Below, one piece after another: positions 42,879 through 56,586 of a stretch of DNA of 64,000 nt. A program made the translations under genes and the position numbers. Every line of letters begins with the position of its first letter. Within the stretch, counting starts at the first letter, position 1. The notes below the pieces were generated by a model. It saw nothing but the letters and a program-made list of their open reading frames with translations, was not told the DNA's origin and did no database searches. This stretch comes from a bacterium (GTDB taxonomy: Bacteria; Bacillota; Clostridia; Oscillospirales; Acutalibacteraceae): positions 1 through 64,000 of the forward strand of contig JALFLK010000017.1 in the NCBI GenBank assembly GCA_022774755.1, given 5' to 3'.

Positions 42879-43751
42879 ATGGATTATGTGCTTTTGACAG
42901 ATTCATCCTGCGACTTGCCGGATGAGCTGGCTAAAAAATACGATATAGGCGTTCTCCCGATGGAATATGAAATGGACGGCAAAAATTATAAGTATTTTCT
43001 TGACGCAAGAGAAATGAGCCTGGAGGTTTTTTACTCAAAACTAAAAAGCGGTATTTACGCTACGACCACACAAATAAATTACGACACCTACATAAAATAC
43101 TTTGAGGAATATTTAAAGCAAGGCAAGGACATTCTTTATATCTGCATTTCTTTGGGATTGAGCGGAAGCTACAACACCTGTAAAATCGCTGTGGATGAGC
43201 TTAAGACAAAATATCCCGACAGGAAAATTTGCTTAATTGACGCTTGCTGTGACTCGGCAGGTCAGGGTTATCTGGTTTATAAAGCAGGCGAAAAATACAA
43301 AGAAGGCTATACCCTTGAACAGCTCAGGGATTTTGTTGAGAGATATAAGACAAGGTGCTGTCACTGGTTTGTTGTGGAAGATTTGGATCACCTTAAAAGA
43401 GGTGGAAGAATTTCTGCGATTACGGCTACATTCGGCAAGGCTCTGCAAATTAGACCTATGCTCAGCGTTGATTCAGACGGTAAACTGGTCACGGTTGGAA
43501 AAATCCGGGGAGCAAATAAAGTCTATGAAGAATTTATCAAGAAGCTAAACCGTGACGGCGAAGATAATAAAAACCAAACTGTTTTTATTGCCCATGCAGA
43601 TAACAAAGAGGGTGCGCAAATGCTTGCCGAAATGGTTAAGCCCCTTGTAAAAGAGGTTGTTGTGTGCAGTATCGGTCCGGTTATAGGAGCGCATGTGGGA
43701 TGTGGTATGCTCGCTATGCTGTTTACAGGTAAAAGAAATATCACAATGTAG
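42879..43751 (+). CDS. DegV family fatty-acid-binding protein
   Basis: A 290-residue protein with the DegV signature: LLTDSSCDLPDELAKKYDI at the start, a TTTQINYDTY region, ISLGLSGSYNTC, and VEDLDHLKRGGRIS. DegV proteins bind a fatty acid; in the FakB role they present it to the kinase FakA. No fakA is adjacent. Single-gene transcript with promoter and terminator. Confidence 0.92.
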   Translation: MDYVLLTDSSCDLPDELAKKYDIGVLPMEYEMDGKNYKYFLDAREMSLEVFYSKLKSGIYATTTQINYDTYIKYFEEYLKQGKDILYICISLGLSGSYNTCKIAVDELKTKYPDRKICLIDACCDSAGQGYLVYKAGEKYKEGYTLEQLRDFVERYKTRCCHWFVVEDLDHLKRGGRISAITATFGKALQIRPMLSVDSDGKLVTVGKIRGANKVYEEFIKKLNRDGEDNKNQTVFIAHADNKEGAQMLAEMVKPLVKEVVVCSIGPVIGAHVGCGMLAMLFTGKRNITM

Positions 43752-43780
43752 TAATTTATTTGTAATAAGTTTAAATTTAT

Positions 43781-43823
43781 CGCCTTTTTATTATTCGATA
43801 GTGATAATAAAAAGGCGTTTTTG
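43781..43823 (+). terminator. degV terminator
   Basis: A perfect 14-bp stem CGCCTTTTTATTAT with a nine-base loop, then TTTTTG. Confidence 0.9.
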
Positions 43824-43920
43824 TTACAAATAAGTTACATTGTTACACTTTTCCCGATTATTCTACAGAACATATAATGAATAATAATACTTATATATGT
43901 ATTTTTTGAAAAATAGTTAA

Positions 43921-43965
43921 ACGCACAACAAAGCCGAGAAAATCAGCATTGTTGTGCGTTTTTTG
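43921..43965. terminator. Terminator of the V-ATPase operon
   Basis: ACGCACAACAA (43921-43931) pairs with TTGTTGTGCGT (43949-43959); T-runs on the plus strand and a T-rich tail on the minus strand. Confidence 0.82.
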
Positions 43966-44009
43966 AGTATTTTGAGTTTTATATTTTGGCGTTTTATATT
44001 TTGCTTTAT

Positions 44010-44657
44010 TTAATAACCGTGAGCCTCTTTGAGCATCATATCCTTGACCTTCATAAGCCGTGTTTGGGTTGAACGCTCGTTTTCGTCAAGCTTCATTGTT
44101 ATATATTTTATCTGCTCTTTGGTTTCCGGTATCATAACGTGTTCCAAAGCGTTTACACGCCTGCGGGTTTTTTCTATTTCTGCCGCCATAAGCTGACAGG
44201 ACTTTTCTACCTCTGCAAGGCGGAGCATATCGGGTAAAATGTCCGACAGCGACTGAACCGCATCGTCCAGGTCAGAAGATGTAAATGCAAAACCGTAAGA
44301 AAAAATATCGTTCTTATCCGGCGTTCTGGTCTTAATATCGAACACGGGTATATCAACGCTCATAATGTTTTTGGAAGAAACATCAATAGAAATATCCTGC
44401 TTTGGAGCAAGCAAGGCTGTGTAGAGGCTTTCTTTGCTCATAGCGGCACGGGCAAGGACAAAATTCTTGTTTGCGTTTTTTATGCCCTGCTCCACTTTCT
44501 CTCTGAGCATCTTATTCTCCCTAACAAGGTCAAGAAACTGCCGCATAAGCTCGTCACGCTTATCCTTTAAAAGCTTATGTCCTCTGGTGGCAGTGGTCAG
44601 CTTCTTTTTCAGCCGAGTAAGCTCCATTCTGGTCGGATTTATTTGAGTGTTCGCCAT
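44010..44657 (-). CDS. atpD: V-type ATP synthase subunit D
   Basis: A 215-residue central-stalk subunit, almost wholly coiled coil. N-terminal [23 protein letters not shown] and the C-terminal [13 protein letters not shown] are the family marks. It turns inside the A3B3 head and links it with subunit F and the rotor. Last gene of the operon, eight bases after subunit B. Confidence 0.95.
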   Translation of the reverse strand: MANTQINPTRMELTRLKKKLTTATRGHKLLKDKRDELMRQFLDLVRENKMLREKVEQGIKNANKNFVLARAAMSKESLYTALLAPKQDISIDVSSKNIMSVDIPVFDIKTRTPDKNDIFSYGFAFTSSDLDDAVQSLSDILPDMLRLAEVEKSCQLMAAEIEKTRRRVNALEHVMIPETKEQIKYITMKLDENERSTQTRLMKVKDMMLKEAHGY

Positions 44658-44665
44658 AATACCAC

Positions 44666-46036
44666 CTACTTGCCGTAATACATATCGAGGTACTTATCGT
44701 CAATACGCTTAAGCTCTGTTCTTGGCAAGATTGACAATAGTTTCCAGCCTAAGTCCAGGGTTTCTTCAATATCTCGGTTTGTGTTGTAGCCCTGTGAAAT
44801 ATACTGTTTTTCAAATTCGTCGGCAAACTTTGCGTAAAGCTTATCTATGTCGGTCAGCGCCGCCTCGCCCAGAATTACCATAAGCTCCTTTGCGTCTTTA
44901 CCTCTTGCATAGGCAGAGAAAAGCTGGTTCATTGTTGAAGAATGGTCTGCTCGTGTTTTGCCCTCGCCTATTCCCTTATCTTTCAGACGGGACAGAGACG
45001 GAAGAACGTCGATAGGCGGTGTAACATTCTTACGGTAAAGCTCTCGGCTTAATATAATCTGACCCTCGGTAATGTAGCCTGTAAGGTCGGGTATCGGATG
45101 AGTTTTATCATCCTCAGGCATTGTCAAAATAGGAATAAGAGTAATTGATCCCTCTTTTCCCTTTTGTCTGCCGGCACGCTCATACAAGGTAGCAAGGTCG
45201 GTGTACATATATCCGGGATAACCTCTTCTGCCGGGAACTTCCTTTCGTGCGGCAGAAACCTCACGAAGTGCGTCGGCATAATTGGTTATATCTGTCATAA
45301 TTACCAAGACGTGCATATTTGCTTCAAAAGCAAGATACTCGGCGGCGGTAAGAGCCATTCTGGGCGTTGAAATACGCTCAATGGCAGGGTCGTTGGCAAG
45401 GTTAATAAACAGAACTGTTCTGTCGATTGCGCCTGTTTCTTTAAAACTTTCTATAAAGAAATTGGACTCTTCAAAGGTAATACCCATTGCGGCAAAAACA
45501 ACGGCAAATTTTTCGTCCTTTCCCTTAACCTTTGCCTGCCTTGCAATCTGTGCCGCAAGATTTGCGTGAGGCAAGCCCGAAGCGGAGAAAATAGGAAGCT
45601 TCTGTCCCCTTACCAGAGTATTCAGTCCGTCGATTGCGGAAATACCGGTTTGTATAAACTCCTGAGGATAGCTTCTTGCCGCAGGATTCATAGGAAGTCC
45701 GTTAATATCCATTCTCTTGTCGGGAAGAATCTCGGGACCGCCGTCTATGGGTCTGCCCATTCCGTCAAATACACGGGAAAGCATATCCGTTGAAACGCCG
45801 AGTTCCATACTTCTGCCTAAAAAGCGAACCTTTGAATTGGAAAGGTTGATTCCTGCCGAAGAATCAAAAAGCTGTACCAAGGCGTCTGTTCCGTTGATTT
45901 CAAGCACTTTGCATCGGCGTACTTCACCGGAGGCAAGCTCGATTTCTCCCAACTCGTCATAACAGACATTTTCCACATCTTTAACAAGCATAAGAGGGCC
46001 TGATACCTCTTCTATTGTTCTGTATTCCTTTGGCAT
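44666..46036 (-). CDS. atpB: V-type ATP synthase subunit B
   Basis: A 456-residue non-catalytic head subunit. It has the family sequence ([22 protein letters not shown], a degenerate P-loop) and [39 protein letters not shown]. The start shares a base with the stop of subunit A, so the two are coupled for equal synthesis. Confidence 0.96.
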   Translation of the reverse strand: MPKEYRTIEEVSGPLMLVKDVENVCYDELGEIELASGEVRRCKVLEINGTDALVQLFDSSAGINLSNSKVRFLGRSMELGVSTDMLSRVFDGMGRPIDGGPEILPDKRMDINGLPMNPAARSYPQEFIQTGISAIDGLNTLVRGQKLPIFSASGLPHANLAAQIARQAKVKGKDEKFAVVFAAMGITFEESNFFIESFKETGAIDRTVLFINLANDPAIERISTPRMALTAAEYLAFEANMHVLVIMTDITNYADALREVSAARKEVPGRRGYPGYMYTDLATLYERAGRQKGKEGSITLIPILTMPEDDKTHPIPDLTGYITEGQIILSRELYRKNVTPPIDVLPSLSRLKDKGIGEGKTRADHSSTMNQLFSAYARGKDAKELMVILGEAALTDIDKLYAKFADEFEKQYISQGYNTNRDIEETLDLGWKLLSILPRTELKRIDDKYLDMYYGK

Positions 46037-47808
46037 TAGTACTCATCTCCTTTATCAACGGTTGCCTGAAGCTCTCTGCGGAGAGAATCAATGATTTCGT
46101 CATAATCTTCTTTTATCTTATCATTTTCAACATATTTAAATCTTCCGATTTTTTCTCTGACAGGCATTGAGATAATATCATCAATGTTTGCGCCCTTATC
46201 AAGCGCAGACATACCCTCGTCAAAGAACGAAAGAACAAGGAGCATCATCAGATACTGCTTTTCAAGAGGCGTGTAGGTATCTGTTTCGTGAAATGCGTTC
46301 TGATGCAGGAAGTCCTCACGGATTGAACGGGCGGCTTCAAGCTTAAGTCTGTCGGGCGAAGACAATGCGTCCATACCCACAAGCTTTACAATTTCTTCAA
46401 GCTCTGCTTCCTCCTGAAGTATGTGCATTATCCTTGCACGGCACTCCATCCAATCGGGAGCAACTGTTGTGTTGTACCATTTAGCCATTGTATCCACATA
46501 AAGGGAATAACTGGTCAGCCAGTTTACTGCCGGGAAGTGACGCTTATAGGCAAGGGATGAATCCAAGCCCCAGAACACCTTGACAATTCTCAGGGTAGCC
46601 TGAGTTACCGGCTCTGAAATATCTCCGCCGGGAGGAGAAACTGCACCGATAACGGACAGTGCGCCCTCGGTTTCTTTACTGCCTAATGTGATGACTCTTC
46701 CTGCCCTCTCGTAGAACTGAGCAAGTCTTGAAGCAAGGTATGCAGGATAACCCTCTTCACCGGGCATTTCTTCAAGTCTGCCGGACATTTCACGGAGCGC
46801 CTCTGCCCATCGTGAGGTGGAATCAGCCATAAGAGCAACGGAATAACCCATATCCCTGAAATATTCAGCTATTGTGATACCTGTATAAATTGACGCTTCT
46901 CGTGCGGCAACAGGCATATCTGAGGTGTTGGCAATAAGCACGGTTCTCTCCATAAGCGAGTAGCCTGTTTTAGGGTCAACAAGCTCCGGGAACTCGTTAA
47001 GAACGTCGGTCATCTCGTTGCCACGCTCACCGCATCCGATATAAACAACTATGTCAGCCTCTGCCCACTTTGCAAGCTGGTGCTGAACAACCGTTTTTCC
47101 TGAGCCGAAAGGTCCGGGAACTGCCGCTACACCGCCCTTAGCTATGGGGAAAAGCGTATCGATTACACGCTGACCCGTTACAAGAGGCATATCGGGAGAA
47201 AGCTTCTTTTTGTAAGGTCTGCCTACACGGACAGGCCATTTCTGCATTAAGGTAATTTCAAAATCTTTGCCGTCGCTGTTTTCGATAACCGCTACGGTAT
47301 CTTCAACTGTGTATTCGCCGGCATTGATGGATTTAATCCTTCCGCCTTTTCCCTTTGGCACCATAATCTTGTGCAGTACTACCTTTGTTTCCTGTACTGT
47401 ACCGATTACGTCGCCCTCGGCTACCGTATCGCCCACGGAAACACAGGGATTAAACACCCATTTAAGGTGGCGTTTTAAAGAGGGCACCTCGACTCCCCTC
47501 TTTAGATTATTGCCGCTTACAGCCATAATATCGTCAAGCGGACGCTGGATACCGTCGTAAATACTGCTGATAAGACCCGGTCCTAACTCAACGGAAAGGG
47601 GTGCGCCCGTTGATTCCACCGGCTCGCCCGGTCCCAGACCCGAGGTTTCTTCGTAAACCTGAATGGACGCCTTGTCGCCGTGCATTTCAATAATTTCGCC
47701 GATAAGGCGCTGTTGTGAAACTCTTACAACGTCAAACATATTTGCGTCCTTCATTCCCTCGGCAATTACCAAGGGGCCTGCTACCTTTTTGACTATTCCT
47801 TTACTCAT
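46036..47808 (-). CDS. atpA: V-type ATP synthase catalytic subunit A
   Basis: About 590 residues. Walker [18 protein letters not shown], the long non-homologous insertion after residue 110 typical of V/A-type A subunits, and [39 protein letters not shown] region with the arginine finger partner sites. I use the ATG at 47808, 12 bases after AAGGG; the ATG at 47820 directly touches that site. Confidence 0.96.
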   Translation of the reverse strand: MSKGIVKKVAGPLVIAEGMKDANMFDVVRVSQQRLIGEIIEMHGDKASIQVYEETSGLGPGEPVESTGAPLSVELGPGLISSIYDGIQRPLDDIMAVSGNNLKRGVEVPSLKRHLKWVFNPCVSVGDTVAEGDVIGTVQETKVVLHKIMVPKGKGGRIKSINAGEYTVEDTVAVIENSDGKDFEITLMQKWPVRVGRPYKKKLSPDMPLVTGQRVIDTLFPIAKGGVAAVPGPFGSGKTVVQHQLAKWAEADIVVYIGCGERGNEMTDVLNEFPELVDPKTGYSLMERTVLIANTSDMPVAAREASIYTGITIAEYFRDMGYSVALMADSTSRWAEALREMSGRLEEMPGEEGYPAYLASRLAQFYERAGRVITLGSKETEGALSVIGAVSPPGGDISEPVTQATLRIVKVFWGLDSSLAYKRHFPAVNWLTSYSLYVDTMAKWYNTTVAPDWMECRARIMHILQEEAELEEIVKLVGMDALSSPDRLKLEAARSIREDFLHQNAFHETDTYTPLEKQYLMMLLVLSFFDEGMSALDKGANIDDIISMPVREKIGRFKYVENDKIKEDYDEIIDSLRRELQATVDKGDEY

Positions 47809-47831
47809 TATATTTATCATCCCTTCATGGG

Positions 47832-48149
47832 TTAATCGTTAAAAATTATATCGCTTCCCACGGCTTTTTCCACAGACTTTTTTACAGAGGCAATGCCCTC
47901 GCCGGTATTGCCTGTAACGCCGGGGATAAGAATGATTGCAGGGGTTTGGTTTTCTTTATAATGTTCAATTTCTGCCTGAACCTGAGAAGCCACAGCCTCT
48001 GTTACATATATTACGGCGTACTCACCCTCGCACAGTCTGCGAAACTGTTGTTTTGGGTCTTCTCCCTGTTCCACAACATTAACTTCAAAGCCCAGTGAGG
48101 CAAAGCCGTATATGCTGTCACGGTCGCCGATGACTGCTGCTCTAAACAT
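47832..48149 (-). CDS. atpF: V-type ATP synthase subunit F
   Basis: A 105-residue stalk subunit with a Rossmann-like fold: [20 protein letters not shown] and EYAVIYVTE, then AIILIPG. It binds subunit D and the B head. The start overlaps the end of subunit C by eight bases. Confidence 0.93.
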   Translation of the reverse strand: MFRAAVIGDRDSIYGFASLGFEVNVVEQGEDPKQQFRRLCEGEYAVIYVTEAVASQVQAEIEHYKENQTPAIILIPGVTGNTGEGIASVKKSVEKAVGSDIIFND

Positions 48150-49113
48150 ACATCTTCCTCAATCTTTCTTTAATTATATTTTCGTCAAGGTCGTTAAGCT
48201 TTGCGGATAAAATCAACCGTACAGCCTTAATCTCGTTTTCTCTTGCGATAACATACGCAACCAGAGGTCCGATAGTAAAAGGCTCCCACTTCTGAGTCTG
48301 CATTTTATCCGTAAGCAAATCGTCACAGTATTTCTCAAAAGCAGAGGGTGATTTTTTAAGGGGCTCTACGGCAGATTTATAAGAGGTTGAGGATAAACAC
48401 GAACAAATCTCATCAACGCCCTTTGACGCCGCAGACGCCAGCATATTCACGTTTAAAGTGTCGCAGGGAGCTAACGCCTGTCTGATAAAATCAAGAGATT
48501 TTTCGGTTTTGGCGCACCTTACGGCAATCTTAATATCAGAGGAAGCAACCAAAAGCTCTGCATAAAGACGGATAATGGGATTTTCACTTGCCTCCCCCGC
48601 TTTATGAACGGCGCACAGGCACGCAGAATCAATGATTACATCGCAAAGCTGACCGTCCGAGGTTTTTAAAATTGCGTCCATTGCGTCCTTGGCAGGCTGC
48701 TGAAGATACTCGGGAAGTGAAAAATACTGTCGCTTATCGATAAACTCAAATATTTTTTCTCCCGGCAGTTTGCCGAACTCAGAATACATATCGTCTGCCT
48801 TAACATCTCTGGTAATAGCCTTTATGGCAACCTTGAGGTTATGAAAATCATTTTGCAGAAGAAAAACATCAAAGGCGTTTTCATCTTTGACAAGCTCGCC
48901 CATAAGCTCCCATATTTTTCGCCTTTCTGCGGACAAAAGCTCTTCGGCAGTAATATCCGAACGGTCGTCGCCCCAGCCCTTATCCGTCAGGTATCTGATA
49001 CAATCTTCATATGAGGGTGCTGAAAGCAATGCGTCAATGTCTTTGCTGCTTAAAAGCTTCAGCTCTTTTGAACGGATGCGGGCAACAGCATAAGTATAAT
49101 CTTCTTTTGCCAA
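48142..49113 (-). CDS. atpC: V-type ATP synthase subunit C
   Basis: A 323-residue helical subunit that links the rotor ring and central stalk (YTYAVARIRSKELKLLSSKDI at the start; NDFHNLKVAIKAI). Length near the family norm. Lies between E and F. Confidence 0.93.
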   Translation of the reverse strand: MAKEDYTYAVARIRSKELKLLSSKDIDALLSAPSYEDCIRYLTDKGWGDDRSDITAEELLSAERRKIWELMGELVKDENAFDVFLLQNDFHNLKVAIKAITRDVKADDMYSEFGKLPGEKIFEFIDKRQYFSLPEYLQQPAKDAMDAILKTSDGQLCDVIIDSACLCAVHKAGEASENPIIRLYAELLVASSDIKIAVRCAKTEKSLDFIRQALAPCDTLNVNMLASAASKGVDEICSCLSSTSYKSAVEPLKKSPSAFEKYCDDLLTDKMQTQKWEPFTIGPLVAYVIARENEIKAVRLILSAKLNDLDENIIKERLRKMYV

Positions 49114-49125
49114 AGCTACCCCTCC

Positions 49126-49713
49126 TTAGTTTTTAAAAAGCAGTTGGGAAATTCGGTCGGTAAGCTCCTCCTGCTTGCTTCTGAAAATTGCTTCAAAAGA
49201 GCAGTTCTCCTCAATTCCTCCGTAAATAAGCACAAAACCGCTTTTAATATTGGCAGGCTCATCTGAAACAGTAAGCTTTCCCTTTGAAACAGAGTTTACC
49301 TTTTCTTCAAAATTCTTGGGAAGGCGAGATAAATCTTCTGCTGAAAAAGCAATCCTGCCCTCTTCCGGCAATGAGTTTTTTTCCGCAAGCTTTAATATAA
49401 GTGAAAAATACTCCTCCGAATTTAAGGACTTAATATGCTCCAAAGCGTTTGAAAGCATTTTTGTAATAACGCTCTGCTTTGCGCTGAGTGCGCTGCGGCT
49501 CTCTTCAAGACTTGCAGATGATTCCCCACGGCTTATAATATCGGCGGCTTCTTTTTCTGCGCCTGATATAATTTCACGGTACTTTACATCTGCTTCGTCG
49601 TGAGCGGCGTTTGTAATAAGCTCAGCCTGTTCTTCAGCCTGACTGATAATTTTATCGGAATTTTCTTTTGCTTCGGAATTGATTTCTTCCAATATTTTAT
49701 CTAATCCTGTCAT
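49126..49713 (-). CDS. atpE: V-type ATP synthase subunit E
   Basis: A 195-residue peripheral-stalk subunit: long N-terminal helix rich in Ala/Glu (EEQAELITNAAHDEADVKYR) and a globular C-terminal domain with GGIEENCSFEAIF. It pairs with the small G/H subunit encoded at the operon start. Confidence 0.9.
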   Translation of the reverse strand: MTGLDKILEEINSEAKENSDKIISQAEEQAELITNAAHDEADVKYREIISGAEKEAADIISRGESSASLEESRSALSAKQSVITKMLSNALEHIKSLNSEEYFSLILKLAEKNSLPEEGRIAFSAEDLSRLPKNFEEKVNSVSKGKLTVSDEPANIKSGFVLIYGGIEENCSFEAIFRSKQEELTDRISQLLFKN

Positions 49714-49734
49714 AACAGTTTCCTTCTCGAACGA

Positions 49735-52261
<2,527 letters not shown>

Positions 52262-52282
52262 AAGGATAACACCTCCGTATTG

Positions 52283-52591
52283 CTATATAATAATTTCCAG
52301 TACTTTCTCGTTGACTTCCGCCTGTCTTTTTAATGCAGACTCGACCAGCGCTTCAGCAGACTTTTCGGCTTTTTGCTTAGCAAAGCTGATTTGTTCGGCA
52401 GATTTTTGCTTTGCATCGTCAATTATTTTATCTGCCTGCTGACGAGCGTCCGACGCTTTTTCCTCAACTATTGATTTTGCACGGAGGGCGGCCTCGTCGA
52501 GAATTTCTTTTGCCTTTTTTTCGGCATTTTGCTGACTTTCGCCTGCTTTTAGCTCTGCACTGCGTATTTTTTCAACAATATCTTTAGCCAT
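52283..52591 (-). CDS. V-type ATP synthase subunit G/H (peripheral stalk)
   Basis: About 102 residues, a single long charged helix full of Ala, Glu, Lys and Gln (KIRSAELKAGESQQNAEKKA). This is the small stalk partner of subunit E and regularly opens V-ATPase operons in Firmicutes. GGTGGTGA stands before the ATG at 52591; the reading to 52612 lacks a better site. First gene behind the operon promoter. Confidence 0.85.
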   Translation of the reverse strand: MAKDIVEKIRSAELKAGESQQNAEKKAKEILDEAALRAKSIVEEKASDARQQADKIIDDAKQKSAEQISFAKQKAEKSAEALVESALKRQAEVNEKVLEIII

Positions 52592-52621
52592 TACAGTCAC
52601 CACCGTATACAATATAAGTTA

Positions 52622-52650
52622 AGTTTACTTGAATATGTATAAGTTGTCAA
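52622..52650 (-). promoter_or_regulatory. V-ATPase operon promoter
   Basis: Minus strand TTGACA (52650-52645), 17-base spacer, TAAACT (52627-52622), about 30 bases before the first gene. Confidence 0.8.
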
Positions 52651-52828
52651 TAATCATTTTGGTAATTTTGTCTAATTGTTTTAAATTCGGACAATTTTTG
52701 TATTCTTGTTAAAATCACTCGAAATAAGAATTATGCTAATTTAGCAAATAAATTTTGCCTTGCCGATACCAAATTGTGACCTTTTTTATTTTTTCGCTGT
52801 GCAATAATAACTTTAAAGGAGGGATGGT

Positions 52829-53635
52829 TTGCAAACGGTATATATTGACGTGCTTATTTTTGTAAATCTTGCCGCCGACTTTGTCATACTATACTGCACT
52901 AAAAAAATCCTCCATATAAATGTTAAGCACTCAAGGGTGATTTTGGGCAGTATAGTCTGCGCTTTGTTATCCCCTGTTGCTTTGCTGTATGACGGCGGGT
53001 TTTTTCTTAATTTACTATACGGCATACTCAGCGCTTGTCTTGGAGTATTTGTCACTTTCGGCAGATGCAGTATCGAGAACTACATAAAAAGAGCCGTGTG
53101 CTTTTTTTGCGTTAATTTTTTATTTTCCGGAATAATGATAGGCATTTATCTTCTCTTTGAGCCAAAGGGAATGGTAATTATTAACAATGTTGTGTATTTT
53201 CAGATTTCTCCTGTTCTGCTGATTATTTTAACCTTTGTTTGCTATATTATCCTGACGCTGTTTGACAGGCTTATTATCAGCAGAAAAGCAGGTGCCGAGA
53301 TTTGCAGAATCAAGGTAAATCTTGAGGGGCATAATTTTGAATTTGACGGTCTTGTTGACACGGGCTGTTCCCTTGCGGAGCCGTTTTCCGGCAGTCCAGT
53401 TATTGTTGCGGAAAAAAACCTGTTCAACGATTTTGTTCCTCCCTGTGAAAAATTAAGGGTGATTCCTTTCAGCAGTATGGGCGGAGAGGGAATTATCAAA
53501 GGCATTAAGGCACGGCAGGTTTACATAAACGGCAGGTTGATTACGGGAGAAATTTACATAGGCTTTTGCGAAAACACTCTTTCGGGTGAGGTTAAAGCCC
53601 TTATTCCGAAAAACTTGGGAGTTGACTTACAATGA
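52829..53635 (+). CDS. spoIIGA: Sigma-E processing peptidase SpoIIGA
   Basis: A 268-residue mother-cell protease that activates pro-SigE. The N-terminal half has five hydrophobic segments; the C-terminal half is an aspartic-protease-like domain with [15 protein letters not shown]177 being the catalytic residue, and [14 protein letters not shown]. Start is TTG at 52829, six bases after AAAGGAGGG; no ATG is in frame nearby. The end overlaps sigE by ATGA. Expected to be Spo0A-controlled; I could not find a clear 0A box. Confidence 0.93.
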   Translation: MQTVYIDVLIFVNLAADFVILYCTKKILHINVKHSRVILGSIVCALLSPVALLYDGGFFLNLLYGILSACLGVFVTFGRCSIENYIKRAVCFFCVNFLFSGIMIGIYLLFEPKGMVIINNVVYFQISPVLLIILTFVCYIILTLFDRLIISRKAGAEICRIKVNLEGHNFEFDGLVDTGCSLAEPFSGSPVIVAEKNLFNDFVPPCEKLRVIPFSSMGGEGIIKGIKARQVYINGRLITGEIYIGFCENTLSGEVKALIPKNLGVDLQ

Positions 53636-54384
53636 AAATTATATTCTTTAAAAACAAACGCCACAGAAGAAAACATAAGAAAAATATTTTTGCTTCTGCA
53701 TTTTTTAAAATCAAAAAATTACTGGGATTTAAAAGAGAAATTCACTACATAAACGGAAGCGAAACCCTGCCTCCGCCTTTGAGCAAGGATGAAGAACAGA
53801 TAATTATGAAAAAAATATCCGACGGTGAGGATAACCTGAGGGAAAAGCTTATTGTTCATAATTTGAGGCTTGTAGTGTATATAGCAAAAAAGTTTGAAAC
53901 CTCGGGAATAAATGTTGAGGACTTGATTTCAATCGGAACTATCGGTCTTATTAAGGCGGTGAACACTTTTTCGCCGGAAAGAAATATAAAGCTAGCAACC
54001 TACGCTTCAAGATGTATAGAAAATGAAATCCTTATGTTTCTGCGTAAAACCGCACAGCTTAAACACGAGGTGTCCATTGACGAGCCTCTTAACACCGACT
54101 GGGACGGTAACGAGCTTTTGCTGTGCGATGTGCTTGGGAGCGACCCTGACATAATAAACCGTGGAATAGAGACAAAGCTTGAATCAAATCTTGTTTTACA
54201 GGCGGTTTCAAAGCTTAACACCCGTGAATGTGAAATTATGGAGCTTAGGTTCGGTCTTAACGGCAAAAAGGAGCATACCCAAAAACAGGTTGCGGATATT
54301 TTAGGGATTTCCCAGTCCTACATATCACGCCTTGAAAAAAAGATTATAAAACGGCTGAAGACAGATTTGGAAAAAGTTGTGTAA
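53632..54384 (+). CDS. sigE: Sporulation sigma factor SigE (pro-form)
   Basis: A 250-residue sigma factor for early mother-cell gene expression. The basic, hydrophobic pro-sequence (about residues 1-35, [12 protein letters not shown] then [10 protein letters not shown]) is removed by SpoIIGA. Region 2 ([32 protein letters not shown]) and region 4 ([18 protein letters not shown]) are intact. The usual next gene, sigG, is not here; a GH31 gene follows with its own promoter. Confidence 0.95.
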   Translation: MKIIFFKNKRHRRKHKKNIFASAFFKIKKLLGFKREIHYINGSETLPPPLSKDEEQIIMKKISDGEDNLREKLIVHNLRLVVYIAKKFETSGINVEDLISIGTIGLIKAVNTFSPERNIKLATYASRCIENEILMFLRKTAQLKHEVSIDEPLNTDWDGNELLLCDVLGSDPDIINRGIETKLESNLVLQAVSKLNTRECEIMELRFGLNGKKEHTQKQVADILGISQSYISRLEKKIIKRLKTDLEKVV

Positions 54385-54421
54385 AAGTTGTGTTAATCAG
54401 GTGAATTTTTGCAAAAATAAG

Positions 54422-54449
54422 TTGACAATATTATTGGCTGTGATAATAT
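54422..54449 (+). promoter_or_regulatory. Promoter of the GH31 gene
   Basis: TTGACA at 54422-54427, 16-base spacer, TAATAT at 54444-54449; start codon at 54482. Confidence 0.7.
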
Positions 54450-54481
54450 TTAGGTGAAGTTTATGCGTATGGGAGTATGTT

Positions 54482-56536
54482 ATGATTAAGAAGTATGTTT
54501 TTGGAACACCCCTTGAAACAGGAGCTGTTACAGCTGATGTTGCCCCCGAAAAAAACACACCGGAAGAAGTGGGAATTGTTGATAAAACCGACTGCGTAGC
54601 TTTTGTTAAGGAGCTTGAAGACGACGACAGAATCTACGGTTTGGGCGAAAATATCAGAGGAATTAACAAGCGTGGCTGGATTTACGAGAGCTACGCAACC
54701 GACGACGGAATTCACTCGGAAACACTTAAATCAATTTACGGTGTCCACAACTTTATTATTATAGACTGCAAAAAGCCCTTCGGAATTTTTGTTGACGCAC
54801 CCTTTAAGGTTACCTTTGATTTGGGCTACACTTATATGGATAAGGCTATTATCACGCCCCAAGGCAGGGATTTTAACCTCTACATTATTAACGGAAATTC
54901 ACTTTCGGATATTGTCAGAAATTTCAGAAAGGCTATCGGCAAAAGCTATCTTGCTCCGTTCTGGTCTTTCGGATACATTCAGAGCAGATGGGGATATAAA
55001 TCTGCTGACGAATGCAGACAGGTTGTTAAAGAGTTCAGAGATAACGGCGTTCCCATTGACGGATTGTGCCTTGATTTGGATTATATGGACAGCTGTAAGG
55101 TTTTCACCACCAACGAAAAGGATTTCCCGAATTTTGAGGGCTTTGTTAAAGAAATGTCAGACAGCAATGTTCATCTTGTTCCTATTATTGACGCCGCCGT
55201 TAAGGCCGAAAAAGGCTACTGCATAAGCGACGAAGGCGTTGAAAATAACTACTTCTGCAAAGATGAAAACGACAATGACTATGTTGGCTGTGTATGGCCC
55301 GGGCACACCTATTTTCCCGATTATCTTAATCCCGACGCAGGAAAATGGTTTGCCTCAAAATATAAATACTACACAGATATGGGCATTGACGGTTTTTGGA
55401 ACGATATGAACGAGCCTGCTATCTTTTTCAGCAAAAAATCACTTGACGCTTTAAAAAACGATATTTGTGAAAATAAAGAAAGGGATTTTGGTGCAAACGA
55501 TTATTTTGCCCTAAGACACAGGGTAAACTTCCTTTGGGATTACAAGGAGATTTACCACAATGTAAACGGCAAAAAAATCCGCCACGACAAGGTGCACAAT
55601 ATGTACGGCTATATGATGACAAAAAGTGCGTCCCAAGGGCTTGAGGAAATCGCCCCCGACAGGCGGTTTTTACTGTTCTCCCGTTCTTCTTACATCGGTA
55701 TGCACCGCTACGCCGGAATTTGGACAGGCGACAATCAAGCATGGTGGTCGCACCTTTTGCTGAGCTTGAAACAGCTTCCGTCGCTGAATATGTGTGGTTT
55801 TCTTTATATCGGCTCCGATATAGGCGGTTTTAATTCCAATACTACCGAGGATTTGTCACTAAGATGGCATGCTCTGTCTGTGTTTGTGCCTTTAATGAGA
55901 AACCACAACGGCTCTGACAGACCCCAGGAGTGGTTCCGCTTTATTCACAAGGATTGGTTCAGGGACTTGATTAAATCCAGATACCGTCTGCTCCCCTTTA
56001 TTTACAGCGAATATCTTAAGGCTGTGCACAATGACGATATGATGTTCAGACCTTTGAGATTTGTCTATGAAAATGACAGCCTTGCCGCAGAAATTGAGGA
56101 CCAGCTTATGATTGGAGACAGCGTTATGATTGCGCCTGTTTATACCCAAAATGCAAAAGGAAGGTTTGTTTATCTTCCCGAGGAAATGCTTATGGTTAAA
56201 ATGTACGGCGATGAGATTGAAACCGAGGAATACGAAAAAGGCCGTCACTACATTGAAGTTCCCTATAACTGCGTGCTGTTCTTTATTAAAAAAGGTGCGC
56301 TGATACCCTTGTACGACTGCGCAATGTCCACAAAAGAGCTGAACAAAAACAAAATCAGCGTTTTGTGCTTTTCCGATGAGGGCAGTGCTGAATACGAAAT
56401 GTATTCCGACGACGGCATTACTAAAAGCAGTAAGGTAAAAAAGCTTGAAATTCTTGTGGAAAACAAATTTGCTTACTGCAACAGCAACGATATTGAAGTT
56501 ACCGTTTTAGCAGATTATTTAAACACATTATTCTGA
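54482..56536 (+). CDS. GH31 alpha-glucosidase-type enzyme
   Basis: A 684-residue cytoplasmic enzyme (no signal peptide). N-terminal beta domain (IYGLGENIRGINKRG), then the barrel with FGYIQSRWGY, PIDGLCLDLDYMD, GFWNDMNEPAIF carrying the nucleophile D308, and WTGDNQAWW carrying the acid/base D417; C-terminal beta domains follow. This is the GH31 pattern for retaining alpha-glucosidases and related glycosidases; the precise sugar cannot be given. No sugar transporter is adjacent. Single-gene transcript with promoter and terminator. Confidence 0.93.
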   Translation: MIKKYVFGTPLETGAVTADVAPEKNTPEEVGIVDKTDCVAFVKELEDDDRIYGLGENIRGINKRGWIYESYATDDGIHSETLKSIYGVHNFIIIDCKKPFGIFVDAPFKVTFDLGYTYMDKAIITPQGRDFNLYIINGNSLSDIVRNFRKAIGKSYLAPFWSFGYIQSRWGYKSADECRQVVKEFRDNGVPIDGLCLDLDYMDSCKVFTTNEKDFPNFEGFVKEMSDSNVHLVPIIDAAVKAEKGYCISDEGVENNYFCKDENDNDYVGCVWPGHTYFPDYLNPDAGKWFASKYKYYTDMGIDGFWNDMNEPAIFFSKKSLDALKNDICENKERDFGANDYFALRHRVNFLWDYKEIYHNVNGKKIRHDKVHNMYGYMMTKSASQGLEEIAPDRRFLLFSRSSYIGMHRYAGIWTGDNQAWWSHLLLSLKQLPSLNMCGFLYIGSDIGGFNSNTTEDLSLRWHALSVFVPLMRNHNGSDRPQEWFRFIHKDWFRDLIKSRYRLLPFIYSEYLKAVHNDDMMFRPLRFVYENDSLAAEIEDQLMIGDSVMIAPVYTQNAKGRFVYLPEEMLMVKMYGDEIETEEYEKGRHYIEVPYNCVLFFIKKGALIPLYDCAMSTKELNKNKISVLCFSDEGSAEYEMYSDDGITKSSKVKKLEILVENKFAYCNSNDIEVTVLADYLNTLF

Positions 56537-56550
56537 TGATTAGGCATTAC

Positions 56551-56586
56551 AAAACCTCGGCTCACACAAAGCCGAGGTTTTTATTT
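56551..56586. terminator. Terminator between GH31 and mscS genes
   Basis: AAAACCTCGGCT pairs with AGCCGAGGTTTT, then further T. The flanking genes converge. Confidence 0.9.

Noticed and set aside
52651..52828. Spo0A boxes before spoIIGA
   Set aside because: Only loose resemblance (TTCGGACA, CTCGAAA); no convincing pair with the right spacing.
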